A DNA stretch of 64,000 nucleotides, taken from Glaciecola sp. KUL10. Its GTDB lineage: Bacteria; Pseudomonadota; Gammaproteobacteria; Enterobacterales; Alteromonadaceae. This document shows, one piece after another, positions 47,103-56,372 of the stretch (its first letter is position 1; each line of letters opens with the position of its first letter). The notes beneath the pieces were generated by a model. The model was not told the origin of the DNA and did no database searches. It worked only from the letters and a program-made list of their open reading frames with translations. Position numbers and translations under genes: made by a program. Where the stretch lies: NCBI RefSeq assembly GCF_003203515.1, contig NZ_BGNG01000001.1, forward strand, positions 496,001 to 560,000. The letters run 5' to 3'.

Positions 47103-47492
47103 ATGTTGAAAAAGAAATTACTCGTTGTTGCCCTTATGTCATCTTGTGCATACAACGCTAACGCTACTGACATACAGTCTGCCCTTGCCAATATCTGCAA
47201 CATTGTTGTAGCAGATGACAAGAGTGAGCTGCGCAAGAAGATGAAAATAGTTCGCTCAAACTTCAAGCTGAAGTTAAGCGATTATTACGAGGGTATTTCA
47301 TGCAATGGAAACAGTCTCATAAGAACGGCCGTTTTAAATAACGCTGTTGAAGCTGGTACTTTACTAGTGAAAAAGATGCCGAAAAAGCATTTGTCTTCAC
47401 CAGAGAAGGACGGCAAGACATTGCAAGCTTGGATTGAAGAACAAGGCAAAGCCGACAACCCTATCGCAGCGACATTAGCTGAACGAATTTAA
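47103..47492 (+). CDS. DUF3718 exported small protein
   Basis: This 129-residue protein has a signal peptide (LLVVALMSSCAYNANA) and a DUF3718-like C-terminal part (LANICNIVVADDKSELRKKM, FKLKLSDYYEGISCNGNSLI). It has two Cys residues after the signal, suggesting a disulfide. Function unknown. ATG 47103 follows GGAGA by 6 bp. It is monocistronic with a strong terminator. Confidence 0.8.
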   Translation: MLKKKLLVVALMSSCAYNANATDIQSALANICNIVVADDKSELRKKMKIVRSNFKLKLSDYYEGISCNGNSLIRTAVLNNAVEAGTLLVKKMPKKHLSSPEKDGKTLQAWIEEQGKADNPIAATLAERI

Positions 47493-47554
47493 AAGTTAAA
47501 TCACCTGTTGATTGTCTAGTTCAACATGGTAGGCGGAGGGAACTCTGCCATTTT

Positions 47555-47584
47555 AGGGCAACCTGCCAGGGTTGCCCTTTTTTA
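47555..47584 (+). terminator. Terminator of the DUF3718 gene
   Basis: Eight-bp stem GGGCAACC/GGTTGCCC with a short loop and seven T. Confidence 0.9.
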
Positions 47585-47620
47585 TGTCGTTTGACAATAT
47601 AAACTCTAAACAATGATTTG

Positions 47621-48595
47621 CTAGGGTAAAATAACAACCTTTCCTTTGACTTGCCTTGAAGTTACGTACTTTAATGCATCAACTGAGTCTTTTAACGCAA
47701 AGGACTTATCTATATTCACTTTAACTTTACCCTGCATATACCATGTCACCAACTCTTTCATATTATCCATAAAGTCTTGTGGTTGATGCTGAGTGAATGA
47801 GCCCCAAAACACACCGACAACTGAATACCCCTTCACCAGTGACAAATTTACCGGAAATTCTGGAATTTCACCGCCAGCAAACCCTATTACCAATAGCCTA
47901 CCATTCCATCCCATTAGACGTGAGCAAGTATGAAACATATCACCACCTACACACTCATATACAACGTCAACGCCTTTTTTATTGGTTAAGCTTTTAACGG
48001 TTTCTTTTAGGTCTTGTTCAGTGTAATTAATCGCATGGTCGGCCCCGTTTGCCAACGCAACATCGCACTTTTCTTTAGTTGAACACACTGCAATTACCGT
48101 CGCGCCCATCTCTTTACCAATCTGAACGGCCGCCAAACCTGTTCCGCCGGCAGCACCTGTCACTAAAAGCGTTTCACCTTTTTTAATTGACGCTCGTTGC
48201 TTTAAAGCATGATGCGCGGTTGCATGAGCAGTCACTAAACCCGCAGCTTCGTCTAGTGGTATTTGATCGGGAATTGGCAATACGTGAGTTGCAGGAACTA
48301 AAACCTCTTGCGCATACCCGCCCAGCATGCAAAGTCCGATGACTTTTTGACCGATCTTTAAATGAGCAACTCCCTCACCCACTTCTTTAATGACACCTGC
48401 AACTTCGCTACCTGGAATAAAGGGTAAGTCGGGTTTCATTTGATATAAACCCTCAACCAATAAACTGTCCGGAAAATTAACGCCAGCCGCGCTCACTTCG
48501 ATAAGTACATGGCCCTTTTTAATCTCGGGCGACGGCACCTCTTCAAAAACAAGTTGGTCGATGGGCGCAAATGATTTACATAAAATAGCTTGCAT
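47621..48595 (-). CDS. NADPH:quinone oxidoreductase-like zinc-free MDR protein
   Basis: This 324-residue medium-chain dehydrogenase/reductase has an N-terminal GroES-like domain (GHVLIEVSAAGVNFPDSLL) and a Rossmann domain with VTGAAGGTGLAAVQIGKEMG. The zinc-ligand pattern of true alcohol dehydrogenases is missing, which fits quinone oxidoreductase or enoyl reductase types. It follows the acyl-CoA dehydrogenase by 20 bp, so it may reduce or recycle a product of that pathway. Confidence 0.9.
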   Translation of the reverse strand: MQAILCKSFAPIDQLVFEEVPSPEIKKGHVLIEVSAAGVNFPDSLLVEGLYQMKPDLPFIPGSEVAGVIKEVGEGVAHLKIGQKVIGLCMLGGYAQEVLVPATHVLPIPDQIPLDEAAGLVTAHATAHHALKQRASIKKGETLLVTGAAGGTGLAAVQIGKEMGATVIAVCSTKEKCDVALANGADHAINYTEQDLKETVKSLTNKKGVDVVYECVGGDMFHTCSRLMGWNGRLLVIGFAGGEIPEFPVNLSLVKGYSVVGVFWGSFTQHQPQDFMDNMKELVTWYMQGKVKVNIDKSFALKDSVDALKYVTSRQVKGKVVILP

Positions 48596-48615
48596 ATATC
48601 TATTTTCCTTTAAGA

Positions 48616-49830
48616 TTAAAGCGCTTTCGCAGCCGCTAAATTTCTACCAAGTTGCATCATATGTACTTGGTCAGGCCCGTCAGCTAAGCGAATAGTTCTT
48701 GCATACGCCAACATCGCTGATAACTGCGTATCTTGAGATGTACCAGCAGCGCCGTGCATTTGAATCGCTTCGTCGATCACTTCACACGCCATCGTGGGCG
48801 CAACAATCTTAATTGCAGCAATAATGTTTTTAGCGACTTTATTGCCGTACTTATCCATATGATCAGCGGCTTTAAGTGTTAACAGGCGAGCTTGTTCAAC
48901 TTTGCAATGCATTGTTGCGAGACTCTCGCGAACAGATTGTTGTTTGGCTAGTGGTTGACCAAATGCAACTCGTTTATTCACTCGTTCGCATGCCATGTCA
49001 AGCGCACGCTGAGCACACCCAATTAATCTCATACAATGGTGAATACGACCTGGACCCAAGCGTCCCTGTGCAATCTCAAACCCTTTACCTTCGCCTACTA
49101 TAAGGTTTTCTTTTGGCACGATGACATCTTCGAACAAAACTTCTGCATGTCCAACGGGTTCGTCTAAAAAGCCCATCGCAGCCATCGGTCTAACTACTGT
49201 TACACCTTTCGTATCTATAGGTACTAAAATTTGAGATTGTTGGACATGGCGTTGCGCGCTGGGGTCAGTTTTGCCCATGACAATTAAGATTTTACAGTTT
49301 TCGTTCATTGCGCCACTTGTATACCATTTTCTACCATTAATGCGATAGTGATCGCCTTCATTAACGATACTGGTTTCGATATTGGTCGCATCTGAAGAAG
49401 CAACGTCTGGCTCGGTCATTGCAAACGCTGAACGAATTTCTCCAGCGAGCAAGGGCAACAACCATTTTTGTTTTTGTGCTTCGTTACCGTATTTTGCTAA
49501 CACTTCCATGTTCCCAGTATCTGGCGCACTGCAATTAAACACTTCTGAGCTCCATAAAACTCGGCCCATTAATTCACATAAAGGTGCATATTCAAGGTTA
49601 GTCAGCCCTGCGCCATGCGGCAGGTATTCTTCTGGTAAAAACAAATTCCACAATCCTGCGTCTTTTGCCTTCGCCTTTAAGTCTTGCATCATGGCAGGTG
49701 TTTGCCAAACTGGACCTTCATTAAAAACAGCGTGATGATATGCATCTTCAATAGGGAAGATATGTGTTTGCATAAACTGGTCTAATTGACTCATCAGCGA
49801 CTTGGTTTTGTCTGTGTAATCAAAATTCAT
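48616..49830 (-). CDS. Acyl-CoA dehydrogenase, about 400 residues
   Basis: This 404-residue FAD enzyme belongs to the acyl-CoA dehydrogenase superfamily. Characteristic stretches are [42 protein letters not shown] and [20 protein letters not shown]. The size and C-terminus match the ACAD10/11-like bacterial group often placed beside aminoglycoside-phosphotransferase-like and histidine-phosphatase genes. It is followed by the quinone-oxidoreductase-like gene (20 bp). Confidence 0.93.
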   Translation of the reverse strand: MNFDYTDKTKSLMSQLDQFMQTHIFPIEDAYHHAVFNEGPVWQTPAMMQDLKAKAKDAGLWNLFLPEEYLPHGAGLTNLEYAPLCELMGRVLWSSEVFNCSAPDTGNMEVLAKYGNEAQKQKWLLPLLAGEIRSAFAMTEPDVASSDATNIETSIVNEGDHYRINGRKWYTSGAMNENCKILIVMGKTDPSAQRHVQQSQILVPIDTKGVTVVRPMAAMGFLDEPVGHAEVLFEDVIVPKENLIVGEGKGFEIAQGRLGPGRIHHCMRLIGCAQRALDMACERVNKRVAFGQPLAKQQSVRESLATMHCKVEQARLLTLKAADHMDKYGNKVAKNIIAAIKIVAPTMACEVIDEAIQMHGAAGTSQDTQLSAMLAYARTIRLADGPDQVHMMQLGRNLAAAKAL

Positions 49831-49893
49831 TATTGAGCCTCTTTGTTTAATTCATATAGTTAGTATGCTTGCTTTACTGCTTGTCTTTGGCGA

Positions 49894-50565
49894 TCAACTG
49901 TAAGTTATTAGATGTTTTCGCTGCTCGCTTTCAAGGTGAGAAATCCCATTAAAGGTACTTAGCTGAAACCCTTTTTTTGAAAAAAAGAAATGGTTCACAC
50001 TGGTGTTTTTGATTTGTAAATTAAAGTCGATAGCCTGACCAGCACTCACGCCTAACAAAAGCATTAGTTTTATCGCGATTGCACCGCCAGATGTAGCGAC
50101 TAACACTCGTTTGCAATCTGCATTGAGAATTGCTTGTCGAGCATCATCCACTCGTCCAGTAAACGCGTCCCATGTTTCAGGCAGTCCTTGTGTTAACTTT
50201 CCTGTTGACCAGTCGTGCATCGCTGATTTCAACAAACGATAATAAACTGCACGTGGGGCGCCGGTAGCAGGTGTTTCACTTGGGTTCTGTGTTAAATAAG
50301 CCTTTATGACAGACTCAAAGTCAAATTCATTCCAACCTTTATGTTCTAATCGTTCGCCATCTAACTTGGCAAACTTTAAAATGCCATCTGCCGTTTGATG
50401 ATGACGTTTCATGCTGCCAGTCACACACAAATCAAATGATTGGCCGAGCGAGTCGAAATGTTGGCCTAAGAGCTGCGATTGTTTCACACCAATGTCGCTT
50501 AATTGATCGTAATCATCAGAGCCAAATGAGGCTTGTCCGTGTCTAATTAAAAATAATTCAGCCAT
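49894..50565 (-). CDS. Histidine phosphatase superfamily protein lacking the second canonical His
   Basis: This 223-residue protein starts MAELFLIRHGQASFG, with the phospho-acceptor His at residue 9. The usual second His (HG motif near the end) is replaced in LVATSGGAIAIK. A change like this occurs in a related subgroup near acyl-CoA dehydrogenases, so it may be normal for this clade, but phosphatase activity is uncertain. It lies 63 bp upstream of the acyl-CoA dehydrogenase and probably shares its transcript. Confidence 0.85.
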   Translation of the reverse strand: MAELFLIRHGQASFGSDDYDQLSDIGVKQSQLLGQHFDSLGQSFDLCVTGSMKRHHQTADGILKFAKLDGERLEHKGWNEFDFESVIKAYLTQNPSETPATGAPRAVYYRLLKSAMHDWSTGKLTQGLPETWDAFTGRVDDARQAILNADCKRVLVATSGGAIAIKLMLLLGVSAGQAIDFNLQIKNTSVNHFFFSKKGFQLSTFNGISHLESEQRKHLITYS

Positions 50566-50709
50566 TAGAAACCCTATGTATTTTGTAAATGAAATGTTAT
50601 GTAAACCTACCCAATAAGGGTAATTTATTATGTTGATGTATTTTAATCAGTTAAAACTATAAATACGCCAAACATTAGCGCAACTATGCTCACCTCACTG
50701 GGGTATATC

Positions 50710-50723
50710 TTGACAGGGATCAA
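50710..50723. promoter_or_regulatory. FNR-like box upstream of hemN
   Basis: TTGACAGGGATCAA differs from the FNR consensus TTGATNNNNATCAA at one position. It lies 69-82 bp before the hemN start. Confidence 0.65.
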
Positions 50724-50791
50724 AGAACCAAATTTGAATTTAAGTAGACTAGTTGGCACTCAGAGAACTTCTTTAAAAAAAGGTTATCACT

Positions 50792-52168
50792 TTGCTTGAA
50801 ATCTTCGATGCCACCATACTGAACAAATACAATACCAGTGCACCACGCTACACGTCATACCCAACGGCGTTGTCGTTTGAAGACAATATTGCAGAACAAA
50901 GTTATTTTTCAGCTATCCGAATCAATGAAACTAAAAGCAAAGTTCAAGACTTATCCTTGTACATCCACATCCCTTTTTGCCACAGCCTTTGCTACTACTG
51001 TGCGTGTAATAAAATTGTGACTAGGCACGTTCACAAAGCCAATGAATATGTAGAATATCTTATTAAGGAAATTTCCAGTAGAGCGGTTCATTTTAAACAA
51101 TATCGTGTATCCCAAATTCATTTTGGAGGAGGTACACCTAGCTTTTTAAATGCGGAACAACTACACAAAATTATTTCGACGATCAGGGCTTTGTTTGACC
51201 ATAGCACCAGCATCGATATGAGTATTGAAATTGATCCTCGAAGAATTCATGAGCGCTACATTGAAGAATTAAAGTTTATCGGCTTTAACCGGATCAGTCT
51301 TGGTGTCCAAGACATCAACCAAGATGTTCAAGAAAAAATTAATCGCGTTCAAGACACTGCATTTATTGAAAGTTTGGTTGATCAAGCACGAATGCATCAA
51401 TTCAAGTCTGTTAATTTGGATCTGATATACGGATTACCATTACAAGATATAGAAGGATTTGAGCGCACCTTAGATAAAGTGATTGAAATAAACCCTGATC
51501 GTATTTCACTCTTTAGCTATGCGCATTTACCAAGTCAATTTGCCGCGCAAAGAAAAATTAAAGATGAATGGTTACCCAAAGCAGACGAAAAGCTAGCACT
51601 ATTTGAACTGGCAGTGCGCAAACTATGCGATGCAGGTTATGTTTTTATCGGCATGGACCACTTTGCAAAACCTGATGACGAACTATGTCAGTCGTTAAAT
51701 AAGGGCGAATTACATCGCAATTTTCAAGGTTATACCAACAAACAATATCCTGCTTTATTGGGTTTAGGAGTGAGTTCAATTTCAAGCATTAATAATCTGT
51801 ATATTCAAAATCCAAAAGAGTTGAAAGAGTATTACAAACGCATTGATCAAGCCCGACCGCTGGGTGTTAAAGGCCTCGTTATGAGTCAGGACGATACGAT
51901 ACGCCGTGAAGTAATTAACCGTCTTATGTGTAATTTTCAGTTAGAAAAGTCTGTCATTGAAGCTCAATTCAATATTGAGTTTGATAAATATTTTGCATGG
52001 GAGTTAAAAGAAATGGCACGATTCGTTGGTGATGACTTGTTGCTACTTCAAGACAAACGCATTCAAGTAAAAGAAAAAGGTAGGTTAGTGATAAGGCATA
52101 TTTGCATGACTTTTGATGCGCATTTATCATCAAATGCGCATCAAAACCGATATAGTAAGGTTATATAA
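50792..52168 (+). CDS. hemN: Oxygen-independent coproporphyrinogen III oxidase
   Basis: This 458-residue radical-SAM enzyme makes protoporphyrinogen IX without oxygen. It has the HemN N-terminus (YNTSAPRYTSYPTAL), the cluster ligands C63-x3-C67-x2-C70-x-C72 (PFCHSLCYYCAC) and FGGGTPSFL. Length matches E. coli HemN (457), distinguishing it from HemW-like proteins. The start is TTG with AAGG upstream. An FNR-like box ahead suggests induction at low oxygen. It is convergent with the metalloprotease gene at only 13 bp. Confidence 0.95.
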   Translation: MLEIFDATILNKYNTSAPRYTSYPTALSFEDNIAEQSYFSAIRINETKSKVQDLSLYIHIPFCHSLCYYCACNKIVTRHVHKANEYVEYLIKEISSRAVHFKQYRVSQIHFGGGTPSFLNAEQLHKIISTIRALFDHSTSIDMSIEIDPRRIHERYIEELKFIGFNRISLGVQDINQDVQEKINRVQDTAFIESLVDQARMHQFKSVNLDLIYGLPLQDIEGFERTLDKVIEINPDRISLFSYAHLPSQFAAQRKIKDEWLPKADEKLALFELAVRKLCDAGYVFIGMDHFAKPDDELCQSLNKGELHRNFQGYTNKQYPALLGLGVSSISSINNLYIQNPKELKEYYKRIDQARPLGVKGLVMSQDDTIRREVINRLMCNFQLEKSVIEAQFNIEFDKYFAWELKEMARFVGDDLLLLQDKRIQVKEKGRLVIRHICMTFDAHLSSNAHQNRYSKVI

Positions 52169-52181
52169 AGCCTTATCTAAA

Positions 52182-54584
52182 TTAAATAGGCGATCCCGGT
52201 GGCATTGGTTTAATAGCAAACCTTGCATGCCACTTACCAGTTTGCCAATAAGTCGCTAAATGTCTAAGTGTCACTTCATTCACATCTTGCTTTTTGTGTT
52301 TTTCTAACCACTTTTCGTAGGCTAACAGTTGTGCTTGCATACTTTGTTTGACTTCAGGCGCCAGGTTGTCATCGCTTAATATGTCAAAATAGACCGTGAG
52401 TATAACGTCTTTAATTCGACGACTTAACGCAGTGTGTTCTTTGAGCATTATCGTATATTCAAATAAGGCTTCTACAAGCTCTGAGACCGAAGGAACATTT
52501 TTGTCTTGACTGTGTTGGTATGCCAATCGGTTTAAGCGATTTGGGTCAAGTAAGATAGTGGACGTATATCCTGCTACTGATTCGGCCGCAGTCATTGGAT
52601 CAAAAGCAATTCCCATACGACTTTTCATGCTTTCACGATTACGCGATGAACCGTAAGCCTTTGGAGGAATCAATTGCGATATCGAGTTTGGAATCGCTAA
52701 AAAATCACTACTTAGACTTTCTAGCATTAATACCATAGCCTGACGTTGTTGCTCAGCATTTACGGGGGTCACAAAGCGCTTTTGATTCGAATTAGCGCTT
52801 GTTTTTACATCGTATTGATAGTGCAAACCGGATATTTGCTTGACCAAAGCGTCCAATTGAAAACGATGTGAATAATAGATGGGTACCAAGCGTTCTTCCA
52901 AATCCGATATTGGCGCGTCAAAAGGTAAGCTATTTAAACCGAAGTTCGACAAAGCTTTTTCTCTCAAACTCACCATGCGTTCAAATTCTTCTATCGCGTT
53001 TTTACCGTTGTCCCATAGATGTCCATCAGCAGATGCTCGCTTGGCGATTCTCGCATCTGGGTCAGACTTGTATCGGTACCCGTCTTTTTTGGCTTTTTGA
53101 ACAAGTTCATTTAGCGCCGTTGACTCATCACTATCAAACTCTGCATAGCCATAACTAACCACGTATTTATCCCAATCACCGATCCCTTTATCGTAGGCAT
53201 TGGTCATTTCAATTCCAGATTCCCCCAAGCTAAATAGAGGGTGAGGATAATCCATCACAGACGCTCTGTTTATTTCACTGGCAGCGAAGTTATGCGCGAT
53301 GCCCAATGTGTGCCCTACTTCATGCGCAGAAAGTTGACGAATACGATCTAGTGCCAAAGCTTGTTGTTTGGTGGTATCAGCATCTTTGCTAGTCAGCGGG
53401 CTAGTCATGCCTAGTGCGATTAAATAGTCTTGTCTTACTCTTAATGAGCCTAAGGTGACATGACCTTTAATAATTTCTCCAGTACGTGGATCAATTACAG
53501 AACTGCCGTAAGACCAACCTCTAGTAGCACGATGTACCCATTGAATCACGTTGTAACGCACATCCATAGGGTCCGCATCAGGCGGTAGCACCTTTACCTG
53601 AAAAGCATTGATAAAACCTGCAGCTTCAAACGCTTGGTTCCACCATTTTGCACCGTCTTTCAGCGCTGTCATTACAGGCTCTGGAATACCCGGATCTAAA
53701 TAATAAATAATGGGCTCGATTGCTTCGCTTTTTGCCGCACCTGGCACTTTTTTAATAAGACGATGACGCGGGATAAACGCTTGTTCCATATCGTCTTCAA
53801 TAGGCACGGCATAATCCATATAACTGTGCTTCCAAAAACCTGAGAATGGATGAAAAGCACGTGGCTGGTAGTTATCATCGGGTAGTTCGATAAACGAGTG
53901 GTGCAAATGAACAGTCACACTTTTGGGATCAGGCGTTACATCACGAATGTATGCTCCCTTGGGGCTACCCGAAAAAGTCACCACGGCTTCTAGCTCAGTG
54001 TTTTTCTCAAAGCTTTTTATTTTTGGCAGATACACTGCAGAGCGACTAGTATCTAGGCTATAACCACCTTGTCCAGTTCGGCTCAAACGCCCTGATACAT
54101 CATGAATATCAGACAGCAAATAGTCGGTATAATCGATATAGATAAGTTCTTTGTTTTCATGCTCTACCGTAAAACCTGCAATAATAGAATCTGCAAACGC
54201 TTGGTCTATGCTTTCTCGTTCGAGCTGATTATCAGAGTTTGCTCGAAAATCAGTATTAAGTTGATTAAGCATTATTTTATTGCCAAAACGCTTAAAGGTG
54301 ACAAGACGAGTCATGCCCAGTTGACCGCGATCTAAGCCTATATCATTCGAACCTACCCCATGCGGTAAGCTGCTTTGAAAAAGCATTTGTTGACCTAATT
54401 GTGATTTTTTGAGACCTAAGAAAATTTTATCATTAGAGGCATCATATACGATTTGAACCAAGCCATTTTTTACTTGCTTGTTATCTAAAAACTCATTTTT
54501 TTGAGCGTAAACAGCTTGTACACAAAACAAACTTAAATAAAAAAAACAAAAGAATCTTGTAAATGGCTTCAACACTATTTTCAT
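52182..54584 (-). CDS. Zinc-dependent metalloprotease, large secreted (DUF5117/DUF4953-like)
   Basis: This exported protein of about 800 residues has a signal peptide (FFCFFYLSLFCVQAVYAQ) and the extended zinc motif LSAHEVGHTLGIAHNFAAS (HExxHxxGxxH). Flanking family features include YLDPGIPEPVMTALKDGAKW and ASVMDYPHP, the latter with the met-turn. ATG 54584 is preferred since AGGAA lies 7 bp upstream; the longer in-frame start at 54632 has no signal-like N-terminus. Target protein unknown. Confidence 0.88.
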   Translation of the reverse strand: MKIVLKPFTRFFCFFYLSLFCVQAVYAQKNEFLDNKQVKNGLVQIVYDASNDKIFLGLKKSQLGQQMLFQSSLPHGVGSNDIGLDRGQLGMTRLVTFKRFGNKIMLNQLNTDFRANSDNQLERESIDQAFADSIIAGFTVEHENKELIYIDYTDYLLSDIHDVSGRLSRTGQGGYSLDTSRSAVYLPKIKSFEKNTELEAVVTFSGSPKGAYIRDVTPDPKSVTVHLHHSFIELPDDNYQPRAFHPFSGFWKHSYMDYAVPIEDDMEQAFIPRHRLIKKVPGAAKSEAIEPIIYYLDPGIPEPVMTALKDGAKWWNQAFEAAGFINAFQVKVLPPDADPMDVRYNVIQWVHRATRGWSYGSSVIDPRTGEIIKGHVTLGSLRVRQDYLIALGMTSPLTSKDADTTKQQALALDRIRQLSAHEVGHTLGIAHNFAASEINRASVMDYPHPLFSLGESGIEMTNAYDKGIGDWDKYVVSYGYAEFDSDESTALNELVQKAKKDGYRYKSDPDARIAKRASADGHLWDNGKNAIEEFERMVSLREKALSNFGLNSLPFDAPISDLEERLVPIYYSHRFQLDALVKQISGLHYQYDVKTSANSNQKRFVTPVNAEQQRQAMVLMLESLSSDFLAIPNSISQLIPPKAYGSSRNRESMKSRMGIAFDPMTAAESVAGYTSTILLDPNRLNRLAYQHSQDKNVPSVSELVEALFEYTIMLKEHTALSRRIKDVILTVYFDILSDDNLAPEVKQSMQAQLLAYEKWLEKHKKQDVNEVTLRHLATYWQTGKWHARFAIKPMPPGSPI

Positions 54585-54707
54585 TATTATTCCTGTTGCG
54601 ATAAGTGAATGATCATTGATCTGCATCAGCAAACATAAAGCAAAACTGCGCTATAGTCTAACCATCGGTAAATTTTAGTCCAAGCTGATTACAAAAAGAG
54701 TGAATGA

Positions 54708-55091
54708 ATGAGCACTGGTATGCCCTTTTTAGAGGTTGTTCCTAACAATAAAGCCTTAACCACTGATCCCAAAACGGTTTTGTGCTTAAAGTTAGATGCA
54801 AACACCGATGTCGTTTTAGGTGATCGACCTGTTTTTGGCGCAGCGGTGACAATCAAAGATGACCTTAGCAGCTTGGTCAATACTATAATTAGTCCAGATG
54901 TTGTGATTGGTTGGGTAAATTACGCACAATTGAGTAAATTGGGTTGTACTTCTAAAGCTCAATACTTTGATGCTCAAGACTATGTTGTAAATAACGAAAA
55001 CCAACTCAGCTTTAAACAACCCGTTAAAATCATATCTGTAAAATCAAAACTAGACGACAGCAAAGAAATTTTAGAATTTGTTTGTTTATAA
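54708..55091 (+). CDS. Hypothetical protein, 127 residues
   Basis: I do not recognise this protein. It has no signal peptide or membrane helix and looks like a small mixed alpha/beta soluble domain, with one central Cys (KLGCTSKA) and a terminal VCL. It is divergent from the metalloprotease gene and followed by a dUTPase gene after more than 100 bp, so no functional link can be drawn. The ATG is near GAGTGAATGA. Confidence 0.5.
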   Translation: MSTGMPFLEVVPNNKALTTDPKTVLCLKLDANTDVVLGDRPVFGAAVTIKDDLSSLVNTIISPDVVIGWVNYAQLSKLGCTSKAQYFDAQDYVVNNENQLSFKQPVKIISVKSKLDDSKEILEFVCL

Positions 55092-55231
55092 GCAACTTAT
55101 ACTCATCTACTCTTCAGGCCGCTATCTATAAATCAACTATTTAATAGTGAAAAAAAACATACTTTTATATACACTTCAGACAACAAAGCTGCGCCGATAT
55201 GCATCGCTCACCAAAACAAGAAGAACTCAAC

Positions 55232-55885
55232 ATGCTCAATAATAATCAACTAAATACTATGCTAGATCTGCAAGATAAAATGAATATTAAAGTAAATCCA
55301 GATTGGTTGAACGCCGGATATGCATATTTACGTGCTGCGATGATTGAATCAGTTGAAGCGATAGACCATCACGGATGGAAATGGTGGAAGGCACAAGACA
55401 AAGATATTGCTCAAGTTCAAATGGAGCTTGTTGATATTTGGCACTTTGCCTTGTCAGACATTATTATTGCGTACAATGGAGATAAACAAAAAGCCAGTGA
55501 CTTAATTGTACAAGAATTACAATCTGGTCCTGATTCTCTTTCATTTGACAATGTGGATTATGACTTCAATAAACAAAGTTTAGTTGAAAATTTAGAGTTA
55601 ATGGCCGGCCTTTGCGTTGCTAAACGCTTTAGTGTGCCTCTTTTTATCAAAATTGTTGAACAAGCGGAAATGACTTCAGATATGTTGTTTGAACAATACG
55701 TCGGTAAAAATATTCTAAATTTCTTCAGACAAGATCATGGTTACAAAGAAGGTACATATACAAAAATATGGAATGGTCGAGAAGACAATGAACATTTAGT
55801 TGAGGTACTTGGACTAGTTGACGCTGATTCAAAGGGTTATGCGGAGCTAGTTTACAAAGGACTTAGTGAGCGTTACCCAAACTAA
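55232..55885 (+). CDS. dUTP diphosphatase, dimeric (all-alpha) family
   Basis: This protein of about 217 residues is an all-alpha NTP pyrophosphatase of the dimeric dUTPase type. Signature segments are MIESVEAIDHHGWKWWKA, MELVDIWHFALSDII, and a C-terminal DHGYKEGTYTKIWNGREDNEH. The Glu/Asp residues in these helices bind magnesium. ATG 55232 (MLNNNQ) follows the family start; an in-frame ATG at 55199 adds eleven residues. The role is to remove dUTP and supply dUMP. Confidence 0.88.
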   Translation: MLNNNQLNTMLDLQDKMNIKVNPDWLNAGYAYLRAAMIESVEAIDHHGWKWWKAQDKDIAQVQMELVDIWHFALSDIIIAYNGDKQKASDLIVQELQSGPDSLSFDNVDYDFNKQSLVENLELMAGLCVAKRFSVPLFIKIVEQAEMTSDMLFEQYVGKNILNFFRQDHGYKEGTYTKIWNGREDNEHLVEVLGLVDADSKGYAELVYKGLSERYPN

Positions 55886-55905
55886 AACGCATTTCAATTA
55901 TCATA

Positions 55906-55937
55906 ATCCCCGATAACTCAATCGAATTATCGGGGAT
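55906..55937. terminator. Hairpin between dUTPase and PBP-like gene 1
   Basis: Perfect 11-bp arms ATCCCCGATAA/TTATCGGGGAT with a 10-nt loop lie between two convergent genes. The T-run is weak. Confidence 0.6.
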
Positions 55938-55942
55938 AAATG

Positions 55943-56356
55943 TTAAAGTTTGATTACCTTGACCCCATCTATGAGCGAACTTGAATCAACATAACCAATT
56001 ACACTAGGGTTTTTTGAGACCAAGTCAATAACCTCAGCGTCAGAACTCACTTCTTTTGGTGGAATCCCCTTCCCTGTAAAGACCAATTTAGACCAGTATG
56101 CAGATACCTGGCTTGAGTTTCGTCCAAGTATTTTTTCATCGAAATTATTGCGTGTTGACGAATCAGCGGTGAGGTTGACCGCCAAAACTTCACTTCCATC
56201 TGGGAACTTTTTGTCCTTTCCTAAAAAGAGACGTTGTACTTTTTTTGCATCAAGGTCATTAGTGTTTGAAGGGTTTACTATCACGGTTAGTTCAGCGAAT
56301 GCTAATGAACTCGTCAACAGGAATGCTGCGCATAGCGTAATTTTTTTAAAAAGCAT
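55943..56356 (-). CDS. PstS-like small periplasmic binding protein 1
   Basis: This secreted protein of about 137 residues has a signal peptide (LCAAFLLTSSLAFA) and a truncated phosphate-binding-protein-like domain: ELTVIVNPSN, KKVQRLFLGKDKKFPDGS, then SQVSAYWSKLVFTGKGIPPKEV. It is about half the length of full PstS, so it is one lobe-like unit of the PBP superfamily. ATG 56356 is preferred (AGGAA upstream). Its paralogue at 57546 lies on the other side of the porin gene. Function unknown. Confidence 0.78.
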   Translation of the reverse strand: MLFKKITLCAAFLLTSSLAFAELTVIVNPSNTNDLDAKKVQRLFLGKDKKFPDGSEVLAVNLTADSSTRNNFDEKILGRNSSQVSAYWSKLVFTGKGIPPKEVSSDAEVIDLVSKNPSVIGYVDSSSLIDGVKVIKL

Positions 56357-56372
56357 AATAATATTCCTAACG

